Assembly (NCBI GenBank): GCA_029240775.1
Contig: JARDZQ010000472.1
Location: forward strand, 1-5,984
Source of the DNA: Rubrobacteraceae bacterium
GTDB lineage: Bacteria; Actinomycetota; Rubrobacteria; Rubrobacterales; Rubrobacteraceae
Length of the DNA stretch: 5,984 bases
Direction of reading: 5' to 3'
Both the position numbers and the translations under genes were made by a program. Position 1 is the stretch's first letter. Every line of letters starts with the position of its first letter. This document shows, in pieces, positions 1 through 5,147 of this stretch. The notes under the pieces were generated by a model, which worked only from the letters and a program-made list of their open reading frames with translations, searched no databases and was not told the origin of the DNA.

Positions 1-1
1 C

Positions 2-118
2 TTTATCATCGCCAGGCAGTACGACACCTACGTCGAGCGCGTCTCCAGCGCCATCCTGGTCTCCACCGCGATCTCCGTCGTGACCGTCTCAGCCCTCCTT
101 ACCATCCTCTCTCCGTAG
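2..118 (+). CDS. C-terminal end of an AEC-family (auxin efflux carrier-like) permease, partial
   Basis: Only the last 38 codons are in the window; the gene begins upstream of base 1 and ends at TAG 116-118. The readable tail starts FIIARQYDTYVERVSSAI and continues as a hydrophobic helix rich in Val, Ser and Leu, ending at LSP. This matches the last membrane segment of AEC-family transporters, where a short xxARxYxxYxERxSSAI stretch leads into the final helix. Family members are secondary transporters in the cytoplasmic membrane that export small organic acids or related solutes; the substrate cannot be read from this fragment. No convincing terminator follows: the only nearby hairpin (133-148) has no T-run on this strand. 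The assignment rests on a short tail, so another multi-pass permease is possible. Confidence 0.6.
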   Translation, partial: FIIARQYDTYVERVSSAILVSTAISVVTVSALLTILSP

Positions 119-132
119 ACCGGCGCGCGAAA

Positions 133-148
133 CTGTACCTCCGTACAG
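133..148. repeat. Short perfect dyad CTGTAC-CTCC-GTACAG
   Basis: Six-base arms (133-138 and 143-148) are perfect inverted repeats around a 4-base spacer, 14 bases after the permease stop codon. The arms are only half GC and no T-tract follows on the + strand, so a terminator is unlikely. The shape resembles a TetR-type operator half-site pair, but no regulator gene of that type is in the window and no promoter is evident beside it. Role unknown. Confidence 0.35.
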
Positions 149-259
149 ATCAAAACCCTCCTTTCGCCCGTCGCACCAACGCCCGCCCGCTCGCATCCTG
201 AGGGCAAAACGAACCCTCCCAAAAATGGACGCCCACCCCGAAGCGAGCACCCCACGAAG

Positions 260-287
260 TTGACATCCACCCCAGCGGATATATCAT
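260..287 (+). promoter_or_regulatory. Sigma-70-type promoter of the six-gene operon
   Basis: A perfect -35 hexamer TTGACA (260-265) is followed after 16 bases by the -10-like hexamer TATCAT (282-287), inside a locally AT-rich patch that stands out from the GC-rich surroundings. Transcription would start near 294, giving a leader of about 35 bases before the ATG at 330. It points into the DUF5519-MarR-reductase-MFS-DUF5519-LLM gene run and is the only strong promoter visible for it. The call is from sequence match only. Confidence 0.7.
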
Positions 288-307
288 TTACTTAGCCGGC
301 TAAATAA
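288..307. promoter_or_regulatory. Probable MarR operator, 20-bp near-palindrome over the transcription start
   Basis: TTACTTAGCCGGCTAAATAA pairs in 9 of 10 symmetric positions; only 291/304 fails. The core TTAGCCGGCTAA (292-303) is perfect. It begins at the base after the -10 hexamer and covers the predicted start site near 294, so a bound dimer should block RNA polymerase. Size and symmetry suit a MarR-family dimer, and the operon's second gene encodes a MarR protein, so autorepression with induction by a ligand or oxidant is the natural reading. I see no second copy of the core in the window. Binding by this MarR is inferred. Confidence 0.65.
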
Positions 308-319
308 CGTCGGTGAGAT

Positions 320-325
320 GGAGGT
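320..325 (+). promoter_or_regulatory. Ribosome binding site GGAGGT that decides the start of the first DUF5519 gene
   Basis: GGAGGT lies five bases before the ATG at 330 (counting from GGAGG) and overlaps an in-frame ATG at 318. The ATG at 318 has no purine-rich site upstream. The start at 330 is therefore preferred, making the protein four residues shorter than the longest possible reading. Confidence 0.65.
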
Positions 326-329
326 AGAG

Positions 330-656
330 ATGGCGGGCATCGCGGAGAAGATAGAGCGCGAGGTAGCAAGTTGGGATGGGGTTGAGGCTAGGCCGCACCG
401 GTTTGGGGGGGTCGAGTTCCGGGTGAGGGGACATGAGATCGGGCACCTGCACGGGAACCGGTTAGCGGACCTTCCGTTCCCGGTGAGGGTGAGGAAGGAG
501 CTCGTGGCGAAGGGCAGAGCGCGGTTGCACCACGTGTTGCCGGAGAGCGGGTGGGTGAGCTATCCCATCCGGGGCGAGGAGGACGTGGAGGGGGCGCTTG
601 AGTTGTTCCGGCTCAACTACGACTTGATCATGGCGCGCGGGCGCGAGGAGGCGTGA
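330..656 (+). CDS. DUF5519 / 'luciferase family' protein, first copy
   Basis: A soluble protein of about 108 residues with no signal peptide or membrane segment. It carries the pattern I associate with the DUF5519 family: W-x-GV near residue 15, RFGGVEFR, EIGHLH, R-x-ADLP, GRAR-x-HHVLPESGW and a C-terminal EEDV...NYD block. The biochemical role of bacterial members is not established; the 'luciferase' label comes from a domain name and does not mean light production. Start 330 was chosen because GGAGGT sits just upstream; an in-frame ATG at 318 is the alternative. It leads the operon, directly downstream of the promoter and operator. Its TGA overlaps the GTG start of the MarR gene by four bases, so the two are probably translationally coupled. 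A diverged paralogue lies at 3218-3559. Family confidence is high; function is unknown. Confidence 0.8.
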   Translation: MAGIAEKIEREVASWDGVEARPHRFGGVEFRVRGHEIGHLHGNRLADLPFPVRVRKELVAKGRARLHHVLPESGWVSYPIRGEEDVEGALELFRLNYDLIMARGREEA

Positions 657-1102
657 TCCGGAGCCACCCGGTAAAGGGAACGACCGGCTACGCGCTGGCG
701 AAGGTCTGCAAGGCGCACAGGGGGAACGTCGGCGAGCTGCTCTCCGAGGTCGGGCTTCACCCGGGGCAGGAGATGGTCCTCATCGAGCTGTGGGAGAGCG
801 ACGGGCTGAGGGGCGGCGAGCTCGCCGAGAGGCTCGGGGTCGAGCCGCCGACGGTTACCAAGATGCTGCGGCGCCTCGAGCGGTGCGGCCTCGTGGAGCG
901 CTGCCAGGACCTGCAGGACGCCCGCAGTTTCCGGGCCTACCTGACCGACGAGGGGCGCTCGCTCGAGGCGCCGGTCACCCGCATTTGGGAGAGGGTTGAA
1001 GAGAGGACCCTCGCGGGTATGAGCGTCGGGGAGCGCCGGAACTTCCGCCGGCTCCTCATGAAGGTGCGGGCCAATATAGACCCGACCTTCGGCGCAGAGT
1101 AG
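653..1102 (+). CDS. MarR-family transcriptional regulator
   Basis: A 149-residue winged-helix protein, the usual MarR length. An N-terminal dimerisation helix (about 11-32) is followed by the winged helix-turn-helix (about 36-105): GELAERLGV, then recognition helix EPPTVTKMLRRLERCGLVER, then wing QDARSFRAYLTDEG with the family's D-x-R signature. The C-terminal helices (106-140) complete the dimer interface. Such proteins repress nearby genes as dimers and release DNA on binding a phenolic, lipophilic or oxidising ligand. The likely target is the palindrome at 288-307. Cysteines at 19, 78 and 84 leave thiol-based sensing open but unproven. The GTG start overlaps the preceding stop (GTGA). The AGGAGG at 646-651 is only one base from this GTG, closer than usual, so translation may depend on coupling; no better start is visible. 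Confidence 0.9.
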   Translation: MIRSHPVKGTTGYALAKVCKAHRGNVGELLSEVGLHPGQEMVLIELWESDGLRGGELAERLGVEPPTVTKMLRRLERCGLVERCQDLQDARSFRAYLTDEGRSLEAPVTRIWERVEERTLAGMSVGERRNFRRLLMKVRANIDPTFGAE

Positions 1103-1138
1103 AGACACATTTATAGACGAGAGATTTGCAGGAGGGGA

Positions 1139-1756
1139 ATGATTTCCTATAACGGACGTTTGAGGGTCGTGGGCAGCACGCTCAGGGAGGGATCGAGCAG
1201 CCTCGGCGCGCTCAGGCGGGCGCTCTCGGCGGAGGAGGCGGGCGCCGAGGTCGAGCTCTTCGACCTGCGCGAGCTCGGGCTCCCGATGTACGAGCCGGGC
1301 AGGCCGCTCGAGGACTACGGCTCCGAGGTGCGGCGCTTCGTCGAGGCGATAGGCGGGGCTGACGCCCTCATCATCAGCACCGCCGCCTACCACGGGACGC
1401 TCGCGGGGGTGACCAAGAACGCCCTGGACTTCACGCAGTTCCTCGCCGGGGAAGAGAGGCCCTACCTGGAAGGCAGGGTCGTCGGTTTGATCTCCACCGC
1501 CGGCGGCGACCGGGCTGCGGCGAACACGACGGACGCCATGGTGCACATCGTGCACGCGCTGCGGGGCGTCGTCGCACCGCAGATGGTGAACATGGGCCAG
1601 GCGAGGAGACGCACCGACGCGGGGAATGTGACCGATGAGGGCTACGGCCGGCGGCTGGACAGGCTGGGCGGGCTCTTCGTGGAGATGGCCGGGGGGCTCA
1701 GCGTCGCACGCGGTTCGCATGGCCGGGCCGGCGAAGCCCTCGGGGTCGCGGTTTGA
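1139..1756 (+). CDS. NAD(P)H-dependent FMN reductase (flavodoxin-like fold)
   Basis: A 205-residue cytosolic protein of the NADPH-dependent FMN reductase family (PF03358 type). A beta strand leads into the FMN phosphate loop GSTLREGSSS (12-21); STAAYHGTLAGVTKNALDF (80-98) is the family's isoalloxazine-binding and dimer motif, and ISTAGG (118-123) is the third flavin-contact loop. Members reduce FMN, quinones, azo compounds or metal ions with NAD(P)H. In this setting it may feed reduced flavin to the LLM enzyme at 3556 or detoxify the compound sensed by MarR. The ATG follows AGGAGG (1130-1135) by three bases, a little tight. The 36-base gap after MarR contains TATAGA (1112-1117), but no good -35 box accompanies it. 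The stop overlaps the MFS start by four bases. Confidence 0.87.
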   Translation: MISYNGRLRVVGSTLREGSSSLGALRRALSAEEAGAEVELFDLRELGLPMYEPGRPLEDYGSEVRRFVEAIGGADALIISTAAYHGTLAGVTKNALDFTQFLAGEERPYLEGRVVGLISTAGGDRAAANTTDAMVHIVHALRGVVAPQMVNMGQARRRTDAGNVTDEGYGRRLDRLGGLFVEMAGGLSVARGSHGRAGEALGVAV

Positions 1757-3204
1757 GCGCCGGCGCGGCGGGCGAAGGCTACAAGATCTCCACCCGCCTT
1801 CTTCTGGCAGTGCTCACCTCCGCAGTCTTCATCTCGGTGTTGAACAGCTCGATGGTCAACGTCGCGATCCCCCTCATAAGGGAGGACTTCGGAGCGTCTG
1901 AGGCCCAGGTAAGCTGGGTCATAACCGGTTACCTGCTCCTCTACGCCGTCGGCATCCCGCTCTACGGGCGTGCCTCGGACATCTTCAGCCTGCGGCGCGC
2001 CTTCGTTCTAGGGCTGGCGGTGTTCGCCGCCGGGAGCTTGGTATGCATCCTCGCCCCAAGCTTGCCTGTACTCGTGCTCGGGCGCGTCGTGCAGGCGATG
2101 GGCGGCGCGGCCATACCGGCGCTCGCGACGGCGTCGGTAGCCAAGGTGCTGCCGCCGGGCGAGCGCGGGACCGCGCTCGGTCTCATCGTGTCGAGCGTCG
2201 GCGTGGGGGCGGCGATCGGGCCCGTCGTGGGCGGCGCGCTGGAACAGGTGGCCGGGTGGCACTCGCTCTTCTACGCCGTGCTGTTCTTGATGCTGATCCT
2301 GATCCCCGGCGCCGCCTACGCGCTACCGCACACCGAGAGCGCGGGTGAGCGCGGCTTCGACGTTCCCGGCGGGCTCCTGCTCGGTCTGGCGGCCGGGCTG
2401 TTCCTCTTCGGCATAACCCAGGGGCAGGTGGCGGGGTTCGGCTCTTTCTCCTCGTGGGGCAGCTTCCTGGGGTCGGCACTCGCGGCTGCGGGTTTCGCGT
2501 GGAGGATCACCAGCTCCGAGCACCCGTTCGTCTCCCCCGCGCTCTTCAGGAACCGGGGCTACGTGGCGGCCGTGATCGTGGGCTTCCTCTCCATGCTCGT
2601 TAACGTCTCATGCCTGGTGTCCATCCCGCTGCTCGTCTCGCAGGTGAACGGACCGCTGCTGGTCTCGCAGGTGAACGGGCTTTCGCCGGGGAGCACGGGG
2701 CTGGTACTCGCGCCGGGGGCTGTGGCGCTCGCCATCATCTCCCCCCTCGCCGGACGCCTCTCCGATCGGATCGGCGCCAGGAGGCCCGTGTACGCGGGCC
2801 TCCTGGTGATGCTAATCTCCGTCCTCTTCCTCTCCGCGTTCGCCGCGGGGGCTTCGCCCGTGGTCGTGGCGCTCGGGATGCTAGGCGTGGGCGTCGGCTT
2901 CGCGTTCACCAACTCCCCGAACGTCAACGCGGCCGCGGCGGCGCTGCCGGAGGAGAGCACGGGGGTGGGGCTCGGCATCTTCAACGGCTTGTTCTTCCTC
3001 GGCGGCGGGACCGGCCCTGCGGTCGTCGGGGCGTTCCTCGCCGCGCGCCGGGAGGCGGGCGCAGGAGCCATAAACCCCCTCTACGGCCTCGACGCGGCGC
3101 CCTTCTCGGACGCGTTTTTGCTCCTGAGCGTCGCCCTGCTGCTCGCCCTGGCCGCCTCGCTCGGCTTGCGCAGCGGCAAGAAGGCGAAGGTTCCAGATCG
3201 CTAG
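1753..3204 (+). CDS. MFS exporter, DHA2 (EmrB/QacA-like) 14-helix type
   Basis: A 483-residue membrane protein with about 14 hydrophobic segments, the usual DHA2 size. Helix 1 carries LNSSMVNVAIP (30-40). Motif A, GRASDIFSLRR, follows helix 2 (72-82). The antiporter motif C, GVGAAIGPVVGG, lies in helix 5 (150-161). A second motif A, GRLSDRIGAR (334-343), marks the C-terminal half. The family exports drugs, dyes or metabolites in exchange for protons. Co-occurrence with MarR and two oxidoreductases suggests export of a toxic or self-made compound; the substrate is unknown. The start is TTG at 1753 in a four-base overlap with the reductase stop (TTGA). No clear ribosome site precedes it and later starts would cut into helix 1, so coupled translation is likely. 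Oddities are a nine-residue tandem repeat at 292-309 and a strong inverted repeat in the coding DNA. Confidence 0.88.
   Translation: MSAGAAGEGYKISTRLLLAVLTSAVFISVLNSSMVNVAIPLIREDFGASEAQVSWVITGYLLLYAVGIPLYGRASDIFSLRRAFVLGLAVFAAGSLVCILAPSLPVLVLGRVVQAMGGAAIPALATASVAKVLPPGERGTALGLIVSSVGVGAAIGPVVGGALEQVAGWHSLFYAVLFLMLILIPGAAYALPHTESAGERGFDVPGGLLLGLAAGLFLFGITQGQVAGFGSFSSWGSFLGSALAAAGFAWRITSSEHPFVSPALFRNRGYVAAVIVGFLSMLVNVSCLVSIPLLVSQVNGPLLVSQVNGLSPGSTGLVLAPGAVALAIISPLAGRLSDRIGARRPVYAGLLVMLISVLFLSAFAAGASPVVVALGMLGVGVGFAFTNSPNVNAAAAALPEESTGVGLGIFNGLFFLGGGTGPAVVGAFLAARREAGAGAINPLYGLDAAPFSDAFLLLSVALLLALAASLGLRSGKKAKVPDR
2626..2679 (+). repeat. Two 27-bp tandem repeats within the MFS gene (in frame)
   Basis: Units 2626-2652 and 2653-2679 are identical except at two third-codon positions (CTC/CTG and GGA/GGG). 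Each encodes PLLVSQVNG, so the protein has this nonapeptide twice in a row (residues 292-309) in the predicted external loop between helices 9 and 10. Both differences are silent. The pattern fits a slippage or unequal-crossover duplication that kept the frame; the silent changes suggest it is not brand new. Confidence 0.95.
2777..2806. repeat. Perfect 12-bp inverted repeat inside the MFS coding sequence
   Basis: CCAGGAGGCCCG (2777-2788) and CGGGCCTCCTGG (2795-2806) are exact reverse complements around a 6-base loop TGTACG. On RNA the stem extends outward by a G-U and a C-G pair. It encodes the end of the second motif A and the start of helix 11 (ARRPVYAGLLV), so part of the symmetry may be codon chance in GC-rich DNA. 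No T-tract follows, so it is not a standard intrinsic terminator. Confidence 0.8.
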
Positions 3205-3206
3205 GA

Positions 3207-3213
3207 AAGGAGG
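3207..3213 (+). promoter_or_regulatory. Strong ribosome binding site for the second DUF5519 gene
   Basis: AAGGAGG ends four bases before the GTG at 3218 and lies in the 13-base gap after the MFS stop. It fixes this GTG as the start and is one of the strongest ribosome sites in the operon, suggesting independent initiation rather than coupling here. Confidence 0.75.
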
Positions 3214-3217
3214 AACC

Positions 3218-3559
3218 GTGGACGGCAACGCATCGGCTCTAGAGCGCGAGGTGCTCCGGTGGCCCGGCGTGAGCAAAGAGCCCGGAAGATTCGGCGCCAC
3301 CTCGTTCCGGTACGGGAAGCGAGAGATCGGTCACCTCCACCACGACCGGATAGCCGACCTCCCTGTGACGACGGAGATGCGAGAACGCGTCCTCTCGGAG
3401 GGCCGCGCGCGCCCGCACCGGGCAGGGGTAAAGGGATACGTCAGCCATCCGTTAGAGAGCGAAGAAGACGTCGCGGCGGTACTCGAGATCCTCAGCCAGA
3501 ACTACGACCGGGCGAAGGCCGCGCGCCGCGCTTCACCGACCATGGAGGAACAGAGGTGA
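3218..3559 (+). CDS. DUF5519 / 'luciferase family' protein, second copy
   Basis: A 113-residue soluble protein, clearly paralogous to the product of 330-656. Shared blocks are EREV..W.GV, P.RFG...FR, EIGHLH, R.ADLP, GRAR.H, VS.P, EEDV and NYD. Over the aligned part I judge the two to be a little under half identical. It differs at the HHVLPESGW segment of the first copy, where this one reads HRAGVKGYV: one residue shorter, lacking the PESGW string. The two copies may therefore not be interchangeable. The GTG start is set by AAGGAGG four bases upstream. The gene sits 13 bases after the MFS gene and overlaps the LLM start by four bases (GTGA), tying it closely to the LLM enzyme. The biochemical function of the family is unknown to me. 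Confidence 0.8.
   Translation: MDGNASALEREVLRWPGVSKEPGRFGATSFRYGKREIGHLHHDRIADLPVTTEMRERVLSEGRARPHRAGVKGYVSHPLESEEDVAAVLEILSQNYDRAKAARRASPTMEEQR
3544..3548 (+). promoter_or_regulatory. Ribosome binding site fixing the LLM start
   Basis: GGAGG ends seven bases before the GTG at 3556. The reading frame stays open far upstream (to 3259), but that part lies under the DUF5519 gene and does not resemble an LLM protein, so this site and the GTGA overlap mark the true start. Confidence 0.7.
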
Positions 3560-4449
3560 CGGATTACGGCAGAGAGCTGGAATTCGGGGCGAGCGTCGCG
3601 CCGCTGGCTGAACCGCCGGGGTTCGTCGAGCGTCTAGTGGTGGCGGCGGACAGGGCGGGACTCGACCTCGTCGGGATACAGGACCATCCCTACCAGCGGC
3701 GGTTCCTGGATACGTGGACCCTCATCTGCACGCTCGTTCCCGTGACCGAGCGAATCCGCTTCTTCCCCGACGTCGCGAGCCTGCCCTTGCGTCCCCCCGC
3801 CATGCTCGCGAAGGCAGCCGCGAGCCTCGACGTGCTCTCCGGCGGCCGCGTGGAGGTGGGCCTCGGGGCGGGCTCCTTCTGGGACGCCATAGAGGCCATG
3901 GGCGGACCGAGGAGGACCCCGGGAGAGGCCGTCCGCTCCATCGAGGAGGCCATCCAGGTGATACGGCTCGTCTGGAGCGAGGAGCGCTCCGTGAGGTTCG
4001 AAGGCGACATCTACAGCCTCAAAGGCATGAGACCCGGTCCCCATCCGGTTCACGATATAGGCATCTGGGTCGGAGCCTACGGACCGAGGATGCTGGATTT
4101 GATCGGGCGCCTCGCAGACGGCTGGGTCCCCTCCCTCGGCCATTCGCCGCCGGAGCGGCTGCCGGAGAGGCAGCGGCGCATAGACGAAGGGGCCGAGAAG
4201 GCGGGACGCGAGCCGCGCGAGATCCGGCGCGCCTACAACATCTCAGGCATGATCGGCGAGGCGGACGAGGGACCATTGAACGGGCCGGCTTCCAGGTGGG
4301 TCGAAGAGCTCTCGCGCTTCGCGCTGGAGCTCGGGATGGATACGTTCATCTACTGGCCCGCCGACGACCCCGTCCGCCAGGTCGAGCTCTTCGCGAGCGA
4401 GGTCATGCCCAGGGTGCGCGAGTCGGTAGCCGCAGGGCGCGGGAGATAA
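3556..4449 (+). CDS. LLM-class (luciferase-like) flavin/F420-dependent oxidoreductase
   Basis: A cytosolic TIM-barrel enzyme of 297 residues. Family signs in order: LEFGASVAP at strand 1 (8-16), AGLDLVGIQDHPYQ (34-47), the LPLRPPAMLAKAAASLDVLSGGR block (77-99), VGLGAGSFWD (101-110), MGGPRRTPGEAV (115-126) typical of actinobacterial F420-type members, GPHPVHDIGIWVGAYGPRML (161-180) and ADGWVPS near 187. LLM enzymes oxidise or reduce small organics with reduced F420 or FMN. The sequence looks more like the F420 group, but the FMN reductase in the same operon makes a two-component FMNH2 monooxygenase possible. Substrate unknown. The GTG start overlaps the DUF5519 stop (GTGA), with GGAGG seven bases upstream. 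It is the last gene of the operon; it ends 18 bases from the stop codon of a convergent pseudogene, and I see no terminator in that gap. Confidence 0.88.
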   Translation: MTDYGRELEFGASVAPLAEPPGFVERLVVAADRAGLDLVGIQDHPYQRRFLDTWTLICTLVPVTERIRFFPDVASLPLRPPAMLAKAAASLDVLSGGRVEVGLGAGSFWDAIEAMGGPRRTPGEAVRSIEEAIQVIRLVWSEERSVRFEGDIYSLKGMRPGPHPVHDIGIWVGAYGPRMLDLIGRLADGWVPSLGHSPPERLPERQRRIDEGAEKAGREPREIRRAYNISGMIGEADEGPLNGPASRWVEELSRFALELGMDTFIYWPADDPVRQVELFASEVMPRVRESVAAGRGR

Positions 4450-4467
4450 CCGGAGGAGCCCGACAAG

Positions 4468-5060
4468 CTACGAGCCGAAGAACTCGTTCACGACCCGCGC
4501 TACCAGTTCCGGCGAATCTTCCATCGCGAAGTGCCCGGCCCCGGGGATCAGCACGAGCTCCAAACGGGGAAGCAGGTCGTGGAGTCGTCTGGCAAACGCG
4601 GGGTCGAGCCAGGCATCCTCCTCACCCCAGATGATCCGCACGGGGGTCCGCATCGAACCGAGGAGGGGTTCGAACTCCGCCGTGTGCCGCTCGTCGAACT
4701 GCGCCAGGTTGCGGAGGTAGTCGGCCTGTCCGCGCCACTGTCCGAACGCTGCCTCGAGAATCACGATCGCGCCGCCTATGTCGTGGCCCGCGCTCGCGGG
4801 TCTCTCCAAGCCCCGCGACCCGATCAGGTCGGCTAGGGCGCGAGACTGCGCCGGGATCGACAGGTCCACCCCCATGCCTCTGGGACTCCCCGAAGCCCGG
4901 CAGGTCGAAGACATAGACAGCGTGGTCGTCAGCCAGCACCGCTACAGTGCCAGATGTACGAACGGCTCGGGGTCCCGTGTACTAGTATCATCGGGGGACC
5001 TTCGCCAAACACGTCGAAGGCAACCTCGCCGCCGGCGAGCCGGGCGCGGCGCCGGAGACG
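4468..5060 (-). pseudogene. Decayed alpha/beta hydrolase (Asp-nucleophile, epoxide hydrolase/dehalogenase-like)
   Basis: Three minus-strand pieces in different frames join into one hydrolase. Piece 1 (from about 5060 to 4950) reads LAGGEVAFDVFGEGPP then MILVHGTPSRSYIW, the N-terminal strands and HG oxyanion loop. Piece 2 (4939 to about 4875) reads LADDHAVYVFDLPGFGES. Piece 3 (4873 to 4468) reads VDLSIPAQSRALADLIG, then nucleophile motif GHDIGGAI, IIWGEEDAWLDP with the acid, and GAGHFAMED with the catalytic His. The second shift is in a five-base C run on the + strand (4869-4873); removing one base restores QRHGVDLS. Between GHDIGGAI and the LAQFDERHT block only about 20 residues remain where relatives have a cap of roughly 80 to 100, so an internal deletion is likely. 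Frame 1 is closed by TAG at 5061-5063 and no good start remains. The total corresponds to about 198 codons, against roughly 270-290 in relatives. Sequencing error could explain the C-run shift but not the rest. Confidence 0.8.
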
Positions 5061-5135
5061 CTAGTGGTAGGGATCACCCACGTTCGAAGGACCCACGAGC
5101 CTTCCTCACTGTTCCCAGAGTAGCATTTCGATCTT

Positions 5136-5142
5136 GGAGGAG
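5136..5142 (+). promoter_or_regulatory. Ribosome binding site of the methyltransferase gene
   Basis: GGAGGAG lies just upstream of the ATG at 5148, with seven bases between GGAGG and the start codon. The 87 bases between the pseudogene and this ATG hold no riboswitch I recognise. A TAGCAT (5121-5126) could be a -10 box, but no good -35 box accompanies it. Confidence 0.7.
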
Positions 5143-5147
5143 ACCCC

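Noticed and set aside
28..270. An 80-codon - strand frame over the control region, with AAAGGAGG-like sequence on that strand.
   Set aside because: It runs antisense into the permease gene, its product looks like no known family, and no promoter on that strand is evident.
1103..1138. A possible internal promoter (TATAGA at 1112) between the MarR and FMN reductase genes.
   Set aside because: No acceptable -35 hexamer lies 16-18 bases upstream; the AT-rich patch alone is weak evidence.
617..1720. A 367-codon open frame on the - strand opposite the MarR and FMN reductase genes.
   Set aside because: Its product is rich in Arg, Pro, His and Ala with no recognisable domain, and the + strand encodes two clear families. 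It is a GC-rich antisense shadow.
3259..3555. A possible N-terminal extension of the LLM enzyme.
   Set aside because: The frame is open but the translated part is Arg/Pro-rich, lies under the DUF5519 gene and precedes a well-placed ribosome site and GTG at 3556.
330..4449. A bioluminescence system, suggested by two 'luciferase family' proteins, an LLM enzyme and an FMN reductase.
   Set aside because: The LLM protein resembles F420-type oxidoreductases rather than LuxA/LuxB, there are no fatty-acid reductase genes, and the DUF5519 label does not imply light emission.
4999..5039. Two adjacent small inverted repeats (CCTTCG/CGAAGG and CTCGCC/GGCGAG) upstream of the methyltransferase gene, considered as a riboswitch or attenuator.
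   Set aside because: They fall inside readable hydrolase codons (LAGGEVAFDVFGEG) on the other strand, have no T-run and fit no riboswitch consensus I know.
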